A stretch of DNA of 56,314 nucleotides from Rhodothermaceae bacterium bin80 (GCA_002238805.1 MPNB01000012.1:1-56314), one strand, 5' to 3'. Positions 1-10,123 are shown, numbered from the stretch's first letter. Numbers and translations are program-made. Notes: generated by a model from the letters alone, not told the origin.

Positions 1-80
1 CGCCCTCCAAAAGAGGGCGCCAACATGTAAGAAAAGAACGAAAAAATAGCCCTTTTTGAACTCCCCTGAAAAATAGGGGA
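1..80. other. Two stem-loops downstream of the outer-membrane barrel gene
   Basis: Two inverted repeats lie downstream of the minus-strand barrel gene that ends at 228. One has a 7-bp GC-rich stem at 1-19 (cgccctc/gagggcg, loop caaaa). The other has a 6-bp stem at 62-80 (tcccct/agggga). On the minus strand a T-rich stretch follows the second stem after a gap of about 15 nt. They could terminate the barrel gene, but the classical adjacent T-run is not clean, so this is tentative. Confidence 0.3.
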
Positions 81-227
81 CAGCAAAGATCCGCGAAAAA
101 ATCCACTACAATTGCAAACTTGCGTAACGCCTCTTTGTAGGGCAAATTGCTGTCGTAACCGGGGCATCGTATCAAATTTAGTTGGAATCCAACGATCCTG
201 GACGCCATGTACACCAGCGTCAATACA

Positions 228-1181
228 CTAAAAATGATGTTTCATCCCGATACTGATACCCAAGAATGACAAATCGTCAGTTGACATGGCCCCATGGACC
301 GGTTCACTACCGTCTTTTCGAATATTAGGCACGTGACTCCGTAGAGGATCCCACACAATAATTCCCTTGAACTCCTGAAACACCATCCACCTAGCCCGAA
401 CATCAATAGAAACCGATCTTCTCACGGGATACGAAAATCCGAGAAGAAACTGATAAGTCAGTTGCGTATCCTTCATCGTGTCGTGTGCACTGCTGGCCGT
501 TCCAGCCAGATTACGGGCGATATCATCTGCATTGGACTGATCCGATCCTGTTGCAATATCGTCGGGACTCGTACTCCTAGACCAGACACTGCCATAGCCA
601 ACTCTTGTGGAACCAAACCCGATGCCCACCCCTGCATAAGGTCTGATAGAAATATAATCAGCAAACGATGGACTCCAATACACATTCGCCATCAGGCCCC
701 GTGAAGTTACTGTTCCAAGCCACTCTTCTGCAAGGGAAATCTCATCACTGAGCTTATCAAAGTTCACACCCTGCGCTGAACGCACTCCAGATCTTTGCCC
801 ATAATTACTGGTGCGTGTGACATATTCCAGCTCTGCATGAAGATGGGGAAATATCTGATACCCAATGAACGCGTTAGCTAGCGTCCCAGCCGTCCCATCG
901 AATGGAACTTGATAGTTGTCGCCTTCACCTCGATTAGCTGCCGTACATCCCGGTATTGAAGCATAAAGCGGGTTTATGAACTCATCGCACAAACTGCTAC
1001 GATCATTACTGTCTCCAATCACCGTAACAGCAGGCGATCGAAGAGCTCCAATTTCCGCACCCACATAAAAACGTTCCTCACTCTGTGCCCAAGCCGTCGC
1101 TGCAACCAGAGAGAAAAATACAGGGAGATACAAAAAAGAGTACTTCCTGGAAAAATGAGATGTCCTATTCGTAGTCAGCAT
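228..1181 (-). CDS. Outer-membrane beta-barrel protein, P44/Msp2- or OmpA-barrel-like
   Basis: The 317-residue protein starts with a signal peptide (hydrophobic run about residues 15-30, cleavage after AWA-Q). The mature part opens with the strand-like ERFYVGAEIGAL and shows alternating polar/aromatic strands throughout. It ends in SIGMKHHF, with a C-terminal phenylalanine as expected for the BAM insertion signal of outer-membrane barrels. Segments such as YISIRPYAGVGIGFGSTRVGYG resemble porin-type surface antigens (P44/Msp2, opacity-type 8-stranded barrels). The ligand is unknown. It stands alone, divergent from the sulfatase at 1619, with about 440 bp between them that hold no other gene I can support. 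Barrel assignment is firm; the family name is tentative. Confidence 0.75.
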   Translation of the reverse strand: MLTTNRTSHFSRKYSFLYLPVFFSLVAATAWAQSEERFYVGAEIGALRSPAVTVIGDSNDRSSLCDEFINPLYASIPGCTAANRGEGDNYQVPFDGTAGTLANAFIGYQIFPHLHAELEYVTRTSNYGQRSGVRSAQGVNFDKLSDEISLAEEWLGTVTSRGLMANVYWSPSFADYISIRPYAGVGIGFGSTRVGYGSVWSRSTSPDDIATGSDQSNADDIARNLAGTASSAHDTMKDTQLTYQFLLGFSYPVRRSVSIDVRARWMVFQEFKGIIVWDPLRSHVPNIRKDGSEPVHGAMSTDDLSFLGISIGMKHHF

Positions 1182-1618
1182 TATGTCAGGTCTTGTAGAA
1201 TTAAGTTTGCGTTCAGTTGCGAATTAGTTTTAGGTATTACCCTGGTAAGGTGTTCCAGCACTTCGAAGGAAGCCGGGGGAGCGCCCGAAGATCATCTCTC
1301 GTGCTACGCAACTGTGATGTCATTTCCTCACCTTATGCGTTCACTATCTCCGTCATCAGCTTCCGAAACCATGCTCCTTTGGTAACATCCTGCAATTTAT
1401 CTGGATCAATTGCGATCGTGTTCATTTTTCTCCGTGTTTCGGTAAACTCCTTTCCCGTACTGCTAACTTGAAACTGGGAGGGATTTGTTTCGCTCCATCA
1501 ACCTCGCTGCTTCTTTTACAACAAGCTCGGGAATTAATCTTCAAAACCCTGTGCCACTCAAGCCTCTAATGTAATTATTTTGTAACGGTATCTTGGTACT
1601 CACCTTAATCAAATCGCA
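1182..1618. other. Intergenic region, no gene seen
   Basis: This 437-bp gap separates the divergent barrel gene and first sulfatase, so it should carry both promoters. Short frames exist on the plus strand (1155-1385, 1217-1471), but they lack family resemblance or a plausible start and I treat them as chance. The last 60 bases before the sulfatase are AT-rich and may hold its promoter. No clear repeat or structured RNA was seen. Confidence 0.5.
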
Positions 1619-3028
1619 ATGTTAAGACCTTGCTGGCTTCTATTCCTCCTTCTTCCTGCCTGTACACAGGAGCACCTGGATCCGCCCAATGTTGTCATCA
1701 TGTTCGTAGATGATATGGGATATGGTGACATTGGTGCTTTCGGATCGCCCGATTATACAACGCCAAACCTTGATAGGATGGCCGCACGAGGCGTCCGTTT
1801 TACGGATTTCTACGTTAGTCAGCCTGTTTGCTCCGCTTCCAGGGCCTCACTGCTGACCGGTAACTACTCAAACCGGATCGGAATCCACGGTGCGCTTGGT
1901 CCGAGAAACTCACACGGAATTAGTCAAGACGAGGTTACGCTTGGCGAATTGTTCAAGTCGCAAGGCTATACTACCGCAGCTTACGGAAAATGGCATCTTG
2001 GGCATCACCCCCAATTCCTCCCGTTACAGCATGGATTTGACGACTATTACGGTATTCCCTACTCAAACGATATGTGGCCCTTTCACCCCGAAAGCCCGGA
2101 CGCCTGGGAAGATCTACCGACGATTGAGCGCGATTCGATCGTAGGGTACAACACAGACCAAACTCGCTTCACGACAGACTTTACACTTCGGAGCACTGAA
2201 TTTATCCGATCTCAAGCGGAAGCTGGACAACCCTTTTTTCTGTATATCGCACACCCAATGCCGCATGTACCTCTGTTTGTCTCTGAAGAGCGTGCAGGGA
2301 CTACTGGCTCCGGGCTCTATGGAGATGTGATCCATGAAATCGATTGGTCTATGGGCCAGATCCTGCAAACTCTTCAGGAAACTGGTGTGGATGATAATAC
2401 ACTGGTCCTGTTCACAAGCGACAACGGTCCCTGGCTTAGCTATGGGAACCATGCCGGCACTACAGGCCCCCTGCGTGAAGGAAAGGGGACGACCTGGGAA
2501 GGTGGTGTGAGAGTGCCCTTCATAGCCCACTGGCCAGGAGTTCTGCCCGAGGGAGCATCCGTGAGTACCCCGGCAATGACCATTGATATCTTCCCCACAC
2601 TGGCACATCTCATCAGCGCGCCACTGCCCGAGAACCCTATAGATGGCCGCAATATCTGGCCACTCATGACCGGCACAAGCACTGAGTCACCTCATGCGGC
2701 CTACTACTTCTGGTACAGAACCAATGATTTGCATGCCCTGCGCAGCGGTCGCTGGAAGCTTTATTTTCCGCATCGGTACCGAAGCATGCTCGGTCAGGAA
2801 CCCGGCGTGGATGGTATACCAGGTAAGTACATCAGTTTTGAGGCTGGGCTGGAGCTCTACGACCTTGTTGCGGACATCGGAGAGACCACAGACATATCTG
2901 CCGACCATCCTGATGTGGTAACCCGGTTGAGTACAATGGCAGATAGCATGCGGGTGATCCTTGGAGACAGATTAACCGGCATTGAAGGCTCCCAGTTACG
3001 TGAGCCCGGCCGAGTTCAGGCCAATTGA
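1619..3028 (+). CDS. Sulfatase (arylsulfatase A-like, family S1), lipoprotein
   Basis: Formylglycine-dependent sulfatase that hydrolyses a sulfate ester, probably on a polysaccharide. Seen in the 469 residues: a short signal with lipobox-like LLPAC (Cys15); the metal-binding start PPNVVIMFVDDMGYGD (about 23-37); the maturation motif CSASRASLLTG with Cys71 as the residue converted to formylglycine (C-x-A-x-R variant); KWHLGHH near 120; a TSDNG metal/substrate motif near 265; and EGGVRVPF typical of the S1 core. Length is normal for the family. The lipobox implies anchoring in an envelope membrane after export. No sulfatase-maturating enzyme is nearby, so activation must come from elsewhere. 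The gene is monocistronic as far as can be seen. Substrate cannot be told from sequence. Confidence 0.93.
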   Translation: MLRPCWLLFLLLPACTQEHLDPPNVVIMFVDDMGYGDIGAFGSPDYTTPNLDRMAARGVRFTDFYVSQPVCSASRASLLTGNYSNRIGIHGALGPRNSHGISQDEVTLGELFKSQGYTTAAYGKWHLGHHPQFLPLQHGFDDYYGIPYSNDMWPFHPESPDAWEDLPTIERDSIVGYNTDQTRFTTDFTLRSTEFIRSQAEAGQPFFLYIAHPMPHVPLFVSEERAGTTGSGLYGDVIHEIDWSMGQILQTLQETGVDDNTLVLFTSDNGPWLSYGNHAGTTGPLREGKGTTWEGGVRVPFIAHWPGVLPEGASVSTPAMTIDIFPTLAHLISAPLPENPIDGRNIWPLMTGTSTESPHAAYYFWYRTNDLHALRSGRWKLYFPHRYRSMLGQEPGVDGIPGKYISFEAGLELYDLVADIGETTDISADHPDVVTRLSTMADSMRVILGDRLTGIEGSQLREPGRVQAN

Positions 3029-3182
3029 TCAAATAACATCAGTCGCTGTCATATGATAAATCCCCCCAATGGCCCATCCGGTTTTGGATTCCAAGATTGA
3101 TGAGATATCTTATGGCTTCTTGGGAGAAGCTCGAGGGAAATCTGAAATATTCCGTGTGCAGTGATGCTATCAGAAGACGATC

Positions 3183-3389
3183 ATGGAGTTTGATTATACC
3201 GGTCTGGTCAACCAGAACGAGTTTTACCCGGACCAGTACTGGCACGCGCACCTGCTGGAGAAGATCTGAGACCGCGAAAACAACTATCGTGAAGCGTGGG
3301 CGTCCTTTGAACGAGCCAAAGCTATGGTGAGCTATGACTGCAATCCTGCTGCAATCGGACCGGGGCTTTTCTTGGCCTCAGCGCGTTAA
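3183..3389 (+). pseudogene. Decayed reading frame, N-terminus resembling an Eco57I/BREX-type adenine methyltransferase
   Basis: Within the 446-bp gap between the sulfatase and gnd, an ATG at 3183 opens a 68-codon frame interrupted by TGA at 3267-3269. The first part reads MEFDYTGLVNQNEFYPDQYW followed by HAHLLEKI, then after the stop DRENNYREAWASFERAKAM. The TGLVNQNEFY...YW..LLE pattern recalls the N-termini of large class-I DNA adenine methyltransferases of the Eco57I/PglX kind. Only the first few dozen codons remain and no methylase motif (NPPY) survives. The match is from memory and the call is tentative. The rest of the gap holds nothing recognisable. Confidence 0.35.
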
Positions 3390-3474
3390 AACGGCCGACT
3401 GATCAAAACTGATCTGAATGAGCGCGATTGATGTTCAGTCGCGTAGTATAAAAACAGTAGTCAGACTCAAATTT

Positions 3475-4932
3475 ATGAGCAATCATCCCACTGCCGACAT
3501 TGGTGTGATAGGGCTGGCCGTCATGGGTCAGAACCTGGTTCTAAACATGAACGATCACGGATTCTCCGTAGTCGTGTACAACCGCACAGTTTCCAAAGTG
3601 GAGAATTTTATTGCTGGACCAGCTTCCGGCACATCCATTGAAGGCGCACATTCACTGGCAGAACTCGTAACCGCACTCAAACGGCCGCGACGCGTAATGC
3701 TGATGGTAAAAGCAGGAGCGCCTACCGACCAGACAATTCTGGATCTAGTACCACTGCTGGAACCTGGAGACATCATTATTGACGGAGGAAATTCAAACTA
3801 CCACGATACTATCCGACGCACACACGAACTGGAGGCGCATGGCTTACTATTCATTGGAACTGGTGTATCTGGAGGTGAGGAAGGCGCCCGAACTGGTCCA
3901 AGCATTATGCCAGGGGGAAGCCCCGAGGCATGGCCACATGTGAAACATATTCTGCAAAGTGTCGCCGCCAAAGTGGATGGATCCCCCTGTTGTGAGTGGA
4001 TCGGCCCTAATGGAGCCGGCCATTTTGTCAAGATGGTCCATAACGGCATTGAGTATGGCGACATGCAGATCATCGCCGAGTCGTATCACATTATGAAAGA
4101 GCTCCTGGGACTCTCAAACCAGGAGATGTATGAAGTCTATGCACACTGGAATACGGGAAAGCTTGATTCGTATTTGATCCAGATCACACGGGATATCCTT
4201 GCTTATCAGGACGAACAGGGTGAGTCCACACTGGATATGATTCTTGACAGCGCCGGGCAAAAAGGAACTGGGAAATGGACCGCTATCGCTGCGCTTGATA
4301 CCGGAATCCCGCTCACACTGATTGGAGAAGCTGTCTTTGCCCGGTTCCTTTCCTCGCTGACCGCCGAACGTGCCCACGCCGAAGGAGTACTGTCTGGCCC
4401 CTCACCGGCATACAACCAAGACCGCACCGCACTGATACGTGACCTGCATGAGGCAGTGTACGCCTCCAAAATCATGTCCTATGCTCAGGGATACATGCTT
4501 CTTCGTGCTGCCGCTGATACTTATGACTGGCCCCTGAATTATGGCAATATCGCCCTCATGTGGAGAGGCGGTTGCATTATTAGGTCGGCCTTCCTGGGAA
4601 AAATTAAACAAGCATTCGACACCAACGCGGATCTGGAAAGTTTTCTGGTAGCTCCCTATTTTGCAAAAACGCTTTCAGAGGCACAGGGCGCATGGCGCCG
4701 CACAGTTGCAACAGCCACCATGTACGGTATTCCTATACCCGCTATCAGCAGTGCACTTTCCTTTTACGACGGCTACCGACGTGCACGCAGCCCGGCTAAT
4801 TTAATTCAAGCTCAAAGAGATTATTTTGGTGCTCATACTTACGAGCGACTTGATCATATGCGTGGAAATTTTTTTCACACAGACTGGACGGGTTCAGGAG
4901 GACCCATAACTGCAGGGTCTTACCAGGCCTGA
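3475..4932 (+). CDS. gnd: 6-phosphogluconate dehydrogenase, decarboxylating
   Basis: Oxidatively decarboxylates 6-phosphogluconate to ribulose 5-phosphate with reduction of NADP, in the cytosolic pentose phosphate pathway. Seen: the N-terminal nucleotide-binding fold IGVIGLAVMGQN; the substrate motif GVSGGEEGARTGPSIMPGG; the catalytic stretch KMVHNGIEYGDMQ (Lys and Asn of the active site); GQKGTGKWT; and the C-terminal arm with R-x-H-T...ER ending in FFHTDWTGSGG. I chose the ATG at 3475 (485 residues) instead of the upstream ATG at 3418, because the Rossmann strand then begins about ten residues in, as in the family. The nucleoside hydrolase gene follows after 2 bp, so the two are probably co-transcribed. 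Confidence 0.96.
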   Translation: MSNHPTADIGVIGLAVMGQNLVLNMNDHGFSVVVYNRTVSKVENFIAGPASGTSIEGAHSLAELVTALKRPRRVMLMVKAGAPTDQTILDLVPLLEPGDIIIDGGNSNYHDTIRRTHELEAHGLLFIGTGVSGGEEGARTGPSIMPGGSPEAWPHVKHILQSVAAKVDGSPCCEWIGPNGAGHFVKMVHNGIEYGDMQIIAESYHIMKELLGLSNQEMYEVYAHWNTGKLDSYLIQITRDILAYQDEQGESTLDMILDSAGQKGTGKWTAIAALDTGIPLTLIGEAVFARFLSSLTAERAHAEGVLSGPSPAYNQDRTALIRDLHEAVYASKIMSYAQGYMLLRAAADTYDWPLNYGNIALMWRGGCIIRSAFLGKIKQAFDTNADLESFLVAPYFAKTLSEAQGAWRRTVATATMYGIPIPAISSALSFYDGYRRARSPANLIQAQRDYFGAHTYERLDHMRGNFFHTDWTGSGGPITAGSYQA

Positions 4933-4934
4933 AC

Positions 4935-5879
4935 ATGCCCCGCAAAAACATTATCGTTGACACTGACGCCGGCCCCGACGATTTGTTAGCGCTGGGCTAC
5001 CTGTTGGTTCACCCCGACATCACGGTGGAGGCAATTACGCTTGCATATGGCCTTGCCCATGCTGAATGCGCCGCGATAAATATTTCACGCATGGTCGCTG
5101 CATTCAGTACCGGACACGTCCCAGTTTACATCGGCCACACAAAACCCCTCGAAGGAAATGCAGCCTTTCCTGAACGCTGGCGCAAGCTGTCTGATGACCT
5201 CCCCGGTGTAAGTCTGCCCAAGGCTTATGTCCCACCCCAAGAGGAGCATGCTGTTTCTTTTCTGGAACGCCGGCTCTCACGGGCTTCACGCCCCGTTCGT
5301 GTACTGGCTCTCGGTGCACTTACAAACTTGACGACGCTGACACGCGCTTCGGCCCCTGCCATGGAAGAACTGGTCATCATGGGTGGAGCAGTAGACGTAC
5401 CCGGCAATGTCAATGATTCAGATGAATTCGTATCCCCATCAGGAAAAACCGAATGGAATTTTTTCGTAGATCCATTAGCGGCGTCAAAAGTTTTTTCATC
5501 AGACCTACCAATCACACTCATCCCTCTGGACGCAACAAACCAAGTGCCGGTAAAAATTCCCTTCATTGATGGGTTCACCCGAATGGCTCGCTGCCCGATT
5601 GGACGCATGACTTCTCAAGTACTGGAAACTGTTCGCCCATTTGCAGAGCAAGGAATATTTTACGCCTGGGACCCCTTAGCGGCCGTCTATCTGATAAACC
5701 CCGATATCGTAACGCTGGCCCGTTTCCCGATTGAAGTCAAGGCCTCTGGACCTGATGCAGGCATCTCCCGCAGGTCTGATGCCGGATGCAAATGCTTCGT
5801 TGCAACGAGTGCACAAGGTGAATTATTCACACGTTATTTCACTGCTCCTTTTGAGATTAGTGCGCGCGCGTACAGCTGA
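4935..5879 (+). CDS. Nucleoside hydrolase (IunH/RihA-like family)
   Basis: Hydrolyses the N-glycosidic bond of ribonucleosides to base plus ribose, in the cytosol, using a bound calcium ion. Seen in 314 residues: the N-terminal calcium motif NIIVDTDAGPDDLLALGYLL (D-x-D-x-x-x-DD signature of the family), LALGALTNLTTL in the middle, an EWNFFVDPLAA segment (substrate and metal residues), and YAWDPLAAVYL with the late Asp-Pro that closes the calcium site. Length is typical. It follows gnd by 2 bp, which suggests joint supply of ribose/pentose phosphates (inference). Substrate preference among purine and pyrimidine nucleosides cannot be read from the sequence. Confidence 0.93.
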   Translation: MPRKNIIVDTDAGPDDLLALGYLLVHPDITVEAITLAYGLAHAECAAINISRMVAAFSTGHVPVYIGHTKPLEGNAAFPERWRKLSDDLPGVSLPKAYVPPQEEHAVSFLERRLSRASRPVRVLALGALTNLTTLTRASAPAMEELVIMGGAVDVPGNVNDSDEFVSPSGKTEWNFFVDPLAASKVFSSDLPITLIPLDATNQVPVKIPFIDGFTRMARCPIGRMTSQVLETVRPFAEQGIFYAWDPLAAVYLINPDIVTLARFPIEVKASGPDAGISRRSDAGCKCFVATSAQGELFTRYFTAPFEISARAYS

Positions 5880-6006
5880 TATTTCATCTCGTGAGCCTGG
5901 CCCCTGAATCCAAATGTCCGTCGGCCAGAGCTAAACCAAGTGCGTCTCTGTAATAACTAAAAACTGGAATCATACCAAAGAGAGACCACCTTTCCGACTT
6001 GCTCTC

Positions 6007-6477
6007 CTACCTGCTCCGGAAAACCGAAAGTAAAAAAGCGACGAACGTTGTGTACAACGTACCCCCAACACAGATCGCCCACACGAGACTACCCCCGCTC
6101 GTCCCCGATTGCAGCATAACAAACAGTACCAAAAGAACATTATGCACCAGCGTAGTCACCAAAGTGGCTTCAACTACACGGAGTATAAGTTTTTCCAGAG
6201 CCTCGGTTCGAATGGTAGCCACGAGACCCACCAGGAAACCCGTCAATGTTTTGACAAACATCTGGATCCCCCACAGACCATAAATCGCATCAAGCGCGAA
6301 ACCAACCAAAAAGCCTCCGACGGCCCCGTACACACGACCGTGGCGTACAGCAAGCCAAATCAAAAAAAGCAGAACTACGTCGGGGTAAGCTCCCCAGAGC
6401 TCCAATCTACCGAAGAAAAGCCACTGGAGAACAACGACAACAGCCCCAGCCAGAGCCAGATTCAGTACTCTATACAT
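6007..6477 (-). CDS. mreD: Rod shape-determining membrane protein MreD
   Basis: Small integral membrane component of the elongasome that positions peptidoglycan synthesis along the cell wall. The 156 residues are nearly all hydrophobic, with about five transmembrane helices, and show the MreD pattern: WGAYPDVVLLFLIWLAVRHGR near 28-48, then GAVGGFLVGFALDAIYGLWGIQMF, the conserved loop-helix of the family. It is unusual here in standing apart from mreB and mreC, which normally precede it. Its upstream neighbour on the other strand starts only about 60 bp away, so the promoters overlap or are shared. Family call is strong from hydropathy and motif. Confidence 0.87.
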   Translation of the reverse strand: MYRVLNLALAGAVVVVLQWLFFGRLELWGAYPDVVLLFLIWLAVRHGRVYGAVGGFLVGFALDAIYGLWGIQMFVKTLTGFLVGLVATIRTEALEKLILRVVEATLVTTLVHNVLLVLFVMLQSGTSGGSLVWAICVGGTLYTTFVAFLLSVFRSR

Positions 6478-6535
6478 ACTCTAGAAACTTAAATCGCGTG
6501 GGTCGGTGCAAGCATCTGCAACCCACTATTGTTAT

Positions 6536-6814
6536 ATGTCCCGTCCCCGTACACGTACTCGACCTCGGTCCAGAAAACGTCGCGCAAAAAAGCGTGCCAT
6601 GATCCTCTCGGTGCACAATTACGTACTGATTGCGCTGGGCGTGCTAGCTATCGTGATCGGATACGCTGTCATGCGTCTGGAAAATGAGGTTGACGGCATA
6701 CTCTCGCTTTACGTTGCTCCACTGTTGATTCTCGGCGGATATCTGGAGATTATCTACGCCATTCTTTGGCGCCGATCTAGTCATAAAGATAGTAGCGCTC
6801 GCTCCGCTGAGTAA
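6536..6814 (+). CDS. Small two-helix membrane protein, DUF3098-like
   Basis: A 92-residue protein with a strongly basic N-terminus (MSRPRTRTRPRSRKRRAKKR) followed by two hydrophobic segments (VLIALGVLAIVIGYAVM and LYVAPLLILGGYLEIIYAILW). I chose the ATG at 6536 over an earlier in-frame ATG at 6506, because the Arg/Lys-rich tail then starts the protein and matches the positive-inside rule. It resembles small DUF3098-type proteins of Bacteroidota, which have two helices and lie near cell-division and envelope genes; this is a tentative match and no function is known. Its 3' end overlaps the convergent namZ-type gene by 38 bp. Confidence 0.7.
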   Translation: MSRPRTRTRPRSRKRRAKKRAMILSVHNYVLIALGVLAIVIGYAVMRLENEVDGILSLYVAPLLILGGYLEIIYAILWRRSSHKDSSARSAE

Positions 6815-8009
6815 AAGTGGCAATGTCATTCTCCCATGACGCTATAATGGCTTCCGGGGTCATGGAAGAAAGCATATCCAAAAGCCTCGACGTACCAGAG
6901 AGTTTTGCAAGCCATTGTGGTCTTGTTAAGAATTGATTTGCGACTGGTGTTGCGTGATAATATGCATGAAGGATATGGATTCCAACTTCAACCGGCTGAT
7001 AGATTCTCCGATCTGTGACCGTAACACCCAAGCCACGAATGGTCTGACCGTTTAGCTTGGGAGCAGAATCCATATTCGGCAGAGGCGTCGGCGTGAACTC
7101 GACTCCCTCGAAGCGCACCCCAGGGAGTGATTTATTATTGAGCGCCTCAGCTATCTGGCCCCCGTCCACCTTGATTGATCCTACTTGAAGGAAGGGAGTA
7201 CGGGTCCCGCGCCCTTCGCTCGCGGAAGTGGCTTCAAAGAAACAGGTTCCGGGATACACCAGAGCGTTGTCAAACCGGGGGATGTTCGGGCTAGTGGCAA
7301 CCCAGGGACGCCCTGTGTCCGGCCATTGCATACTCCGATCCCAACCATCCATGGGGACCACTTCCAAAACCAAGGATTCCAGGCCCGGCATCAGACCATC
7401 TCCCTTGATCATGCTCGCCAATTCTCCCACGGTCAAACCATGCGCGATAGGGATTGCATACTGACCTACAAAAGATTCCTGATCAGGCTCTAAAATAAAG
7501 CCCGATACGTAAGCACCGGAGAGCGGGTTTGGCCGATCCAAGACTATGAACGGGATACCAGCTTCCGCTGCCGCCTGCATTGATAATCCCATGGTAGAGA
7601 TGAACGTGTAAAACCGTGCACCTACATCCTGTATATCAAATATCAGAATATCCAAGCCAGCCAGCATTTCTATCGTTGGCCTACGAGTAGCCCCGTAAAG
7701 ACTATATACTGGTGCACCGGTAAGCAGGTCTTTGCCATCACTCACTGCCTCTCCATCCTCAGCCGTACCCCGCAACCCATGCTCCGGCCCGAAGATAGCC
7801 CCTACACGGACGTTTGGCGCAGCATGCACCAGGTTGATCAGATGTTCGTCATCCACCAGCGCGGTGTGATTCACAATCAACCCTACCGTCTTGCCATCCA
7901 AGCGATCAAAATTCGAGGCTGCCAACACGTCTGCACCAGTTCGAACGGTTTCCTGAGCAAAAACGGTTCCGACTCCACAAAACATCAATATTACCAAATA
8001 GCGCATCAT
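6777..8009 (-). CDS. DUF1343 family protein, probable exo-beta-N-acetylmuramidase (NamZ-like)
   Basis: Predicted periplasmic enzyme that trims terminal N-acetylmuramic acid from cell-wall fragments (known for characterised DUF1343/GH171 members; inferred here). Seen in 410 residues: a signal peptide ending VFAQ; the family strings [44 protein letters not shown], and the C-terminal [10 protein letters not shown]. The start ATG overlaps the stop of ndk as ATGA, so the two are translationally coupled in one operon. An alternative start lies one codon later. The 3' end overlaps the small membrane protein gene on the other strand. Confidence 0.9.
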   Translation of the reverse strand: MMRYLVILMFCGVGTVFAQETVRTGADVLAASNFDRLDGKTVGLIVNHTALVDDEHLINLVHAAPNVRVGAIFGPEHGLRGTAEDGEAVSDGKDLLTGAPVYSLYGATRRPTIEMLAGLDILIFDIQDVGARFYTFISTMGLSMQAAAEAGIPFIVLDRPNPLSGAYVSGFILEPDQESFVGQYAIPIAHGLTVGELASMIKGDGLMPGLESLVLEVVPMDGWDRSMQWPDTGRPWVATSPNIPRFDNALVYPGTCFFEATSASEGRGTRTPFLQVGSIKVDGGQIAEALNNKSLPGVRFEGVEFTPTPLPNMDSAPKLNGQTIRGLGVTVTDRRIYQPVEVGIHILHAYYHATPVANQFLTRPQWLAKLSGTSRLLDMLSSMTPEAIIASWENDIATFTQRSERYYLYD

Positions 8010-8437
8010 GCAGCATCTGCAGGAATACCCGACTCACCAAAAAAGTACGCGATTTCTTTTTGTGCATTTTCGGGGGAATCCGAACCGTGCACGATATTCT
8101 CCCCCTTGTTCTCTGCATAAAGCCTGCGGATGGTACCCTTTGCTGCCTCTGCGGGATCGGTAGTTCCAATGAGCTTCCGAAAACTTTCCACCGCGTCTTT
8201 TTTCTCAAGTACCATCGGTACGCAGGGTCCACTGGTCATAAAGTCGATCAGATCGCTGAAGAACGGTCGATCCCGGTGTACTTCATAGAAACCCTCCGCA
8301 TGAGCCCGCGTGAGTTTTATCATTTGCAGTGCGCAGACCTTGAATCCTGTAATTTCAATTTTACGGAGCACTTCCCCCGTTAAACCTCTGCGTACGCAGT
8401 CCGGCTTCAGAATCGACAATGTGCGATCGTTTCTCAT
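8006..8437 (-). CDS. ndk: Nucleoside diphosphate kinase
   Basis: Transfers the gamma-phosphate of ATP to nucleoside diphosphates through a phosphohistidine, keeping nucleotide pools balanced in the cytosol. The 143-residue product starts [13 protein letters not shown] (ATP-site Lys11), contains [17 protein letters not shown], and has the catalytic stretch ENIVHGSDS with active-site His117. The frame is open for a further 39 codons upstream, but the ATG at 8437 gives the exact family start and length. It is coupled to the downstream namZ-type gene by a 4-bp overlap and is divergent from the second sulfatase. Confidence 0.97.
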   Translation of the reverse strand: MRNDRTLSILKPDCVRRGLTGEVLRKIEITGFKVCALQMIKLTRAHAEGFYEVHRDRPFFSDLIDFMTSGPCVPMVLEKKDAVESFRKLIGTTDPAEAAKGTIRRLYAENKGENIVHGSDSPENAQKEIAYFFGESGIPADAA

Positions 8438-8566
8438 TGATGAATGATTTTGGTTAATACTTGCCAAAGGTAAGGCTATCAGTGCTTGAATAACAGCAAT
8501 TCCATGAATACTGCTAAAAAAATCCTTAGGTTTGAACGACTGACCCCACAACACAAATAGCCTATC

Positions 8567-10111
8567 ATGAAATTCCTCAGATTTGCCCCTTTACTCATTC
8601 TGTTGGTAGCTGGTTGCGCTCAGGAAGCCGCACCGCCTGACGAAACTACACAACCAAACATTGTTTTCATATTCACAGATGACCACACTGCGCGCGCACT
8701 CAGCGCGTACGGCTCAGTTGTGAACGAAACCCCCAACCTCGATCGGATCGCCAACGAGGGAATGCGTTTCAATAACTGCCTGGTTACCAATTCGATTTGC
8801 GCCCCCAGCCGCGCAGTAATCCTCACAGGTAAGCATAGTCACATCAATGGACAGCTGACTAACGGTAATCGATTTGATGGTGCCCAGCAAACTTTCCCCA
8901 AACTACTGCAATCCGCGGGATACGAAACGAGTATCATCGGCAAATGGCACCTGCGAAGTGAACCAACTGGATTTGATCACTGGCAGGTACTCATTGGTCA
9001 GGGACCGTACTATAATCCGCGCTTCCTTGTCCCTGGAGATACGGTCAGGATTGAAGGATATACCACAAATATCATTACCGATCTGGCACTGGATTGGCTG
9101 GACACACAACGGGATGTATCAAAACCCTTCATGCTCATGTACCAGCACAAGGCACCGCACCGGGAATGGCATCCGGGTCCGGACCACTTTGAGCTCTATG
9201 CAGACGAAGATATTCCGGAGCCAGCAAATCTATTTGATGACTACTCGAATCGTGCATCTCCCGCGGCTGAGCAGGGCATGACCATTGCAAGGCATATGAA
9301 TGTGGATGATTTGAAGCTGACAGCCCCCCGAAGCATGAATGAAGAACAGGCCGCAGCCTGGGAGGAAGTCTATGGTCCACGCAACGAAGAATTTCTCGCA
9401 GCAAACTTGGAAGGGGACGATCTGACCCGCTGGAAATACCAGCGTTATGCCAAAGAATACCTGCGTACCGTCGCAGGGGTCGACGATAACGTGGGTCAAT
9501 TGCTGGATTACCTCGACGTGAATAACCTTGCAGAAAACACCGTGGTGATCTATTCATCTGATCAAGGATGGTACTTAGGTGAACATGGATGGTACGATAA
9601 GCGCTGGATGTACGAAGAATCACTGGTGGCTCCGCTACTCGTTCGCTGGCCAGGACAAATCCAGGCTGGCAGCGTGAACAACGCCATGGTCTCCAACCTG
9701 GATTTTGCAGCAACCTTTCTGGACTTGGCAAGCGTGGAGGTACCTGACGATATTCAGGGCCGCAGCCTCAAACCCCTGTTCCTGGGAGAGACTCCAGAAG
9801 ACTGGCGTACCAGCCACTATTACCAATACTACGAATACCCCGGCTACCACTGTGTTGAGCGCCATTACGGCGTTCGAACCGAACAGTACAAACTCATTCA
9901 CTTCTATACTCGTGATGAGTGGGAATTATTTGACCTAGAGGCCGATCCCATGGAGATGAACAGCGTGTACGACGATGAGGCTTATGCAGAAACGGTGGCT
10001 GAACTCAAACAAGAGCTCACGAGGCTGCGCGAGCACTATGCCGTACCCGAGGATGAACGCCCAACCGGCCCATGCATCCCAAACGAACGCGGTGCACCCA
10101 TAAGACAGTAA
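8567..10111 (+). CDS. Sulfatase (family S1, CxPSR type), lipoprotein
   Basis: Secreted sulfate-ester hydrolase of 514 residues. Seen: lipoprotein signal with LVAGC (Cys17); [19 protein letters not shown] with the paired metal aspartates; [14 protein letters not shown]; the canonical maturation motif CAPSR (Cys78 becomes formylglycine); [16 protein letters not shown]; and [25 protein letters not shown], a signature of the sulfatase subgroup that includes iduronate-2-sulfatase-like and polysaccharide sulfatases. A DUF4976-like C-terminal piece ([18 protein letters not shown]) is present. It differs clearly from the sulfatases at 1619 and 25696, so the substrates are probably different. The M14 peptidase gene follows after 12 bp, likely in one operon. 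Confidence 0.94.
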   Translation: MKFLRFAPLLILLVAGCAQEAAPPDETTQPNIVFIFTDDHTARALSAYGSVVNETPNLDRIANEGMRFNNCLVTNSICAPSRAVILTGKHSHINGQLTNGNRFDGAQQTFPKLLQSAGYETSIIGKWHLRSEPTGFDHWQVLIGQGPYYNPRFLVPGDTVRIEGYTTNIITDLALDWLDTQRDVSKPFMLMYQHKAPHREWHPGPDHFELYADEDIPEPANLFDDYSNRASPAAEQGMTIARHMNVDDLKLTAPRSMNEEQAAAWEEVYGPRNEEFLAANLEGDDLTRWKYQRYAKEYLRTVAGVDDNVGQLLDYLDVNNLAENTVVIYSSDQGWYLGEHGWYDKRWMYEESLVAPLLVRWPGQIQAGSVNNAMVSNLDFAATFLDLASVEVPDDIQGRSLKPLFLGETPEDWRTSHYYQYYEYPGYHCVERHYGVRTEQYKLIHFYTRDEWELFDLEADPMEMNSVYDDEAYAETVAELKQELTRLREHYAVPEDERPTGPCIPNERGAPIRQ

Positions 10112-10123
10112 GCCAGAAACAAT

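Noticed and set aside
3475..5879. gnd and the nucleoside hydrolase as part of alginate catabolism
   Set aside because: KDG enters the Entner-Doudoroff route through KDPG, not 6-phosphogluconate dehydrogenase, and the genes are 26 kb from the locus; housekeeping roles are enough.
9135..9731. 198-codon minus-strand frame inside the second sulfatase
   Set aside because: It lies fully within a well-supported gene, is rich in Pro, Arg, Ser and Cys without family motifs, and is a shadow of the sulfatase codons.
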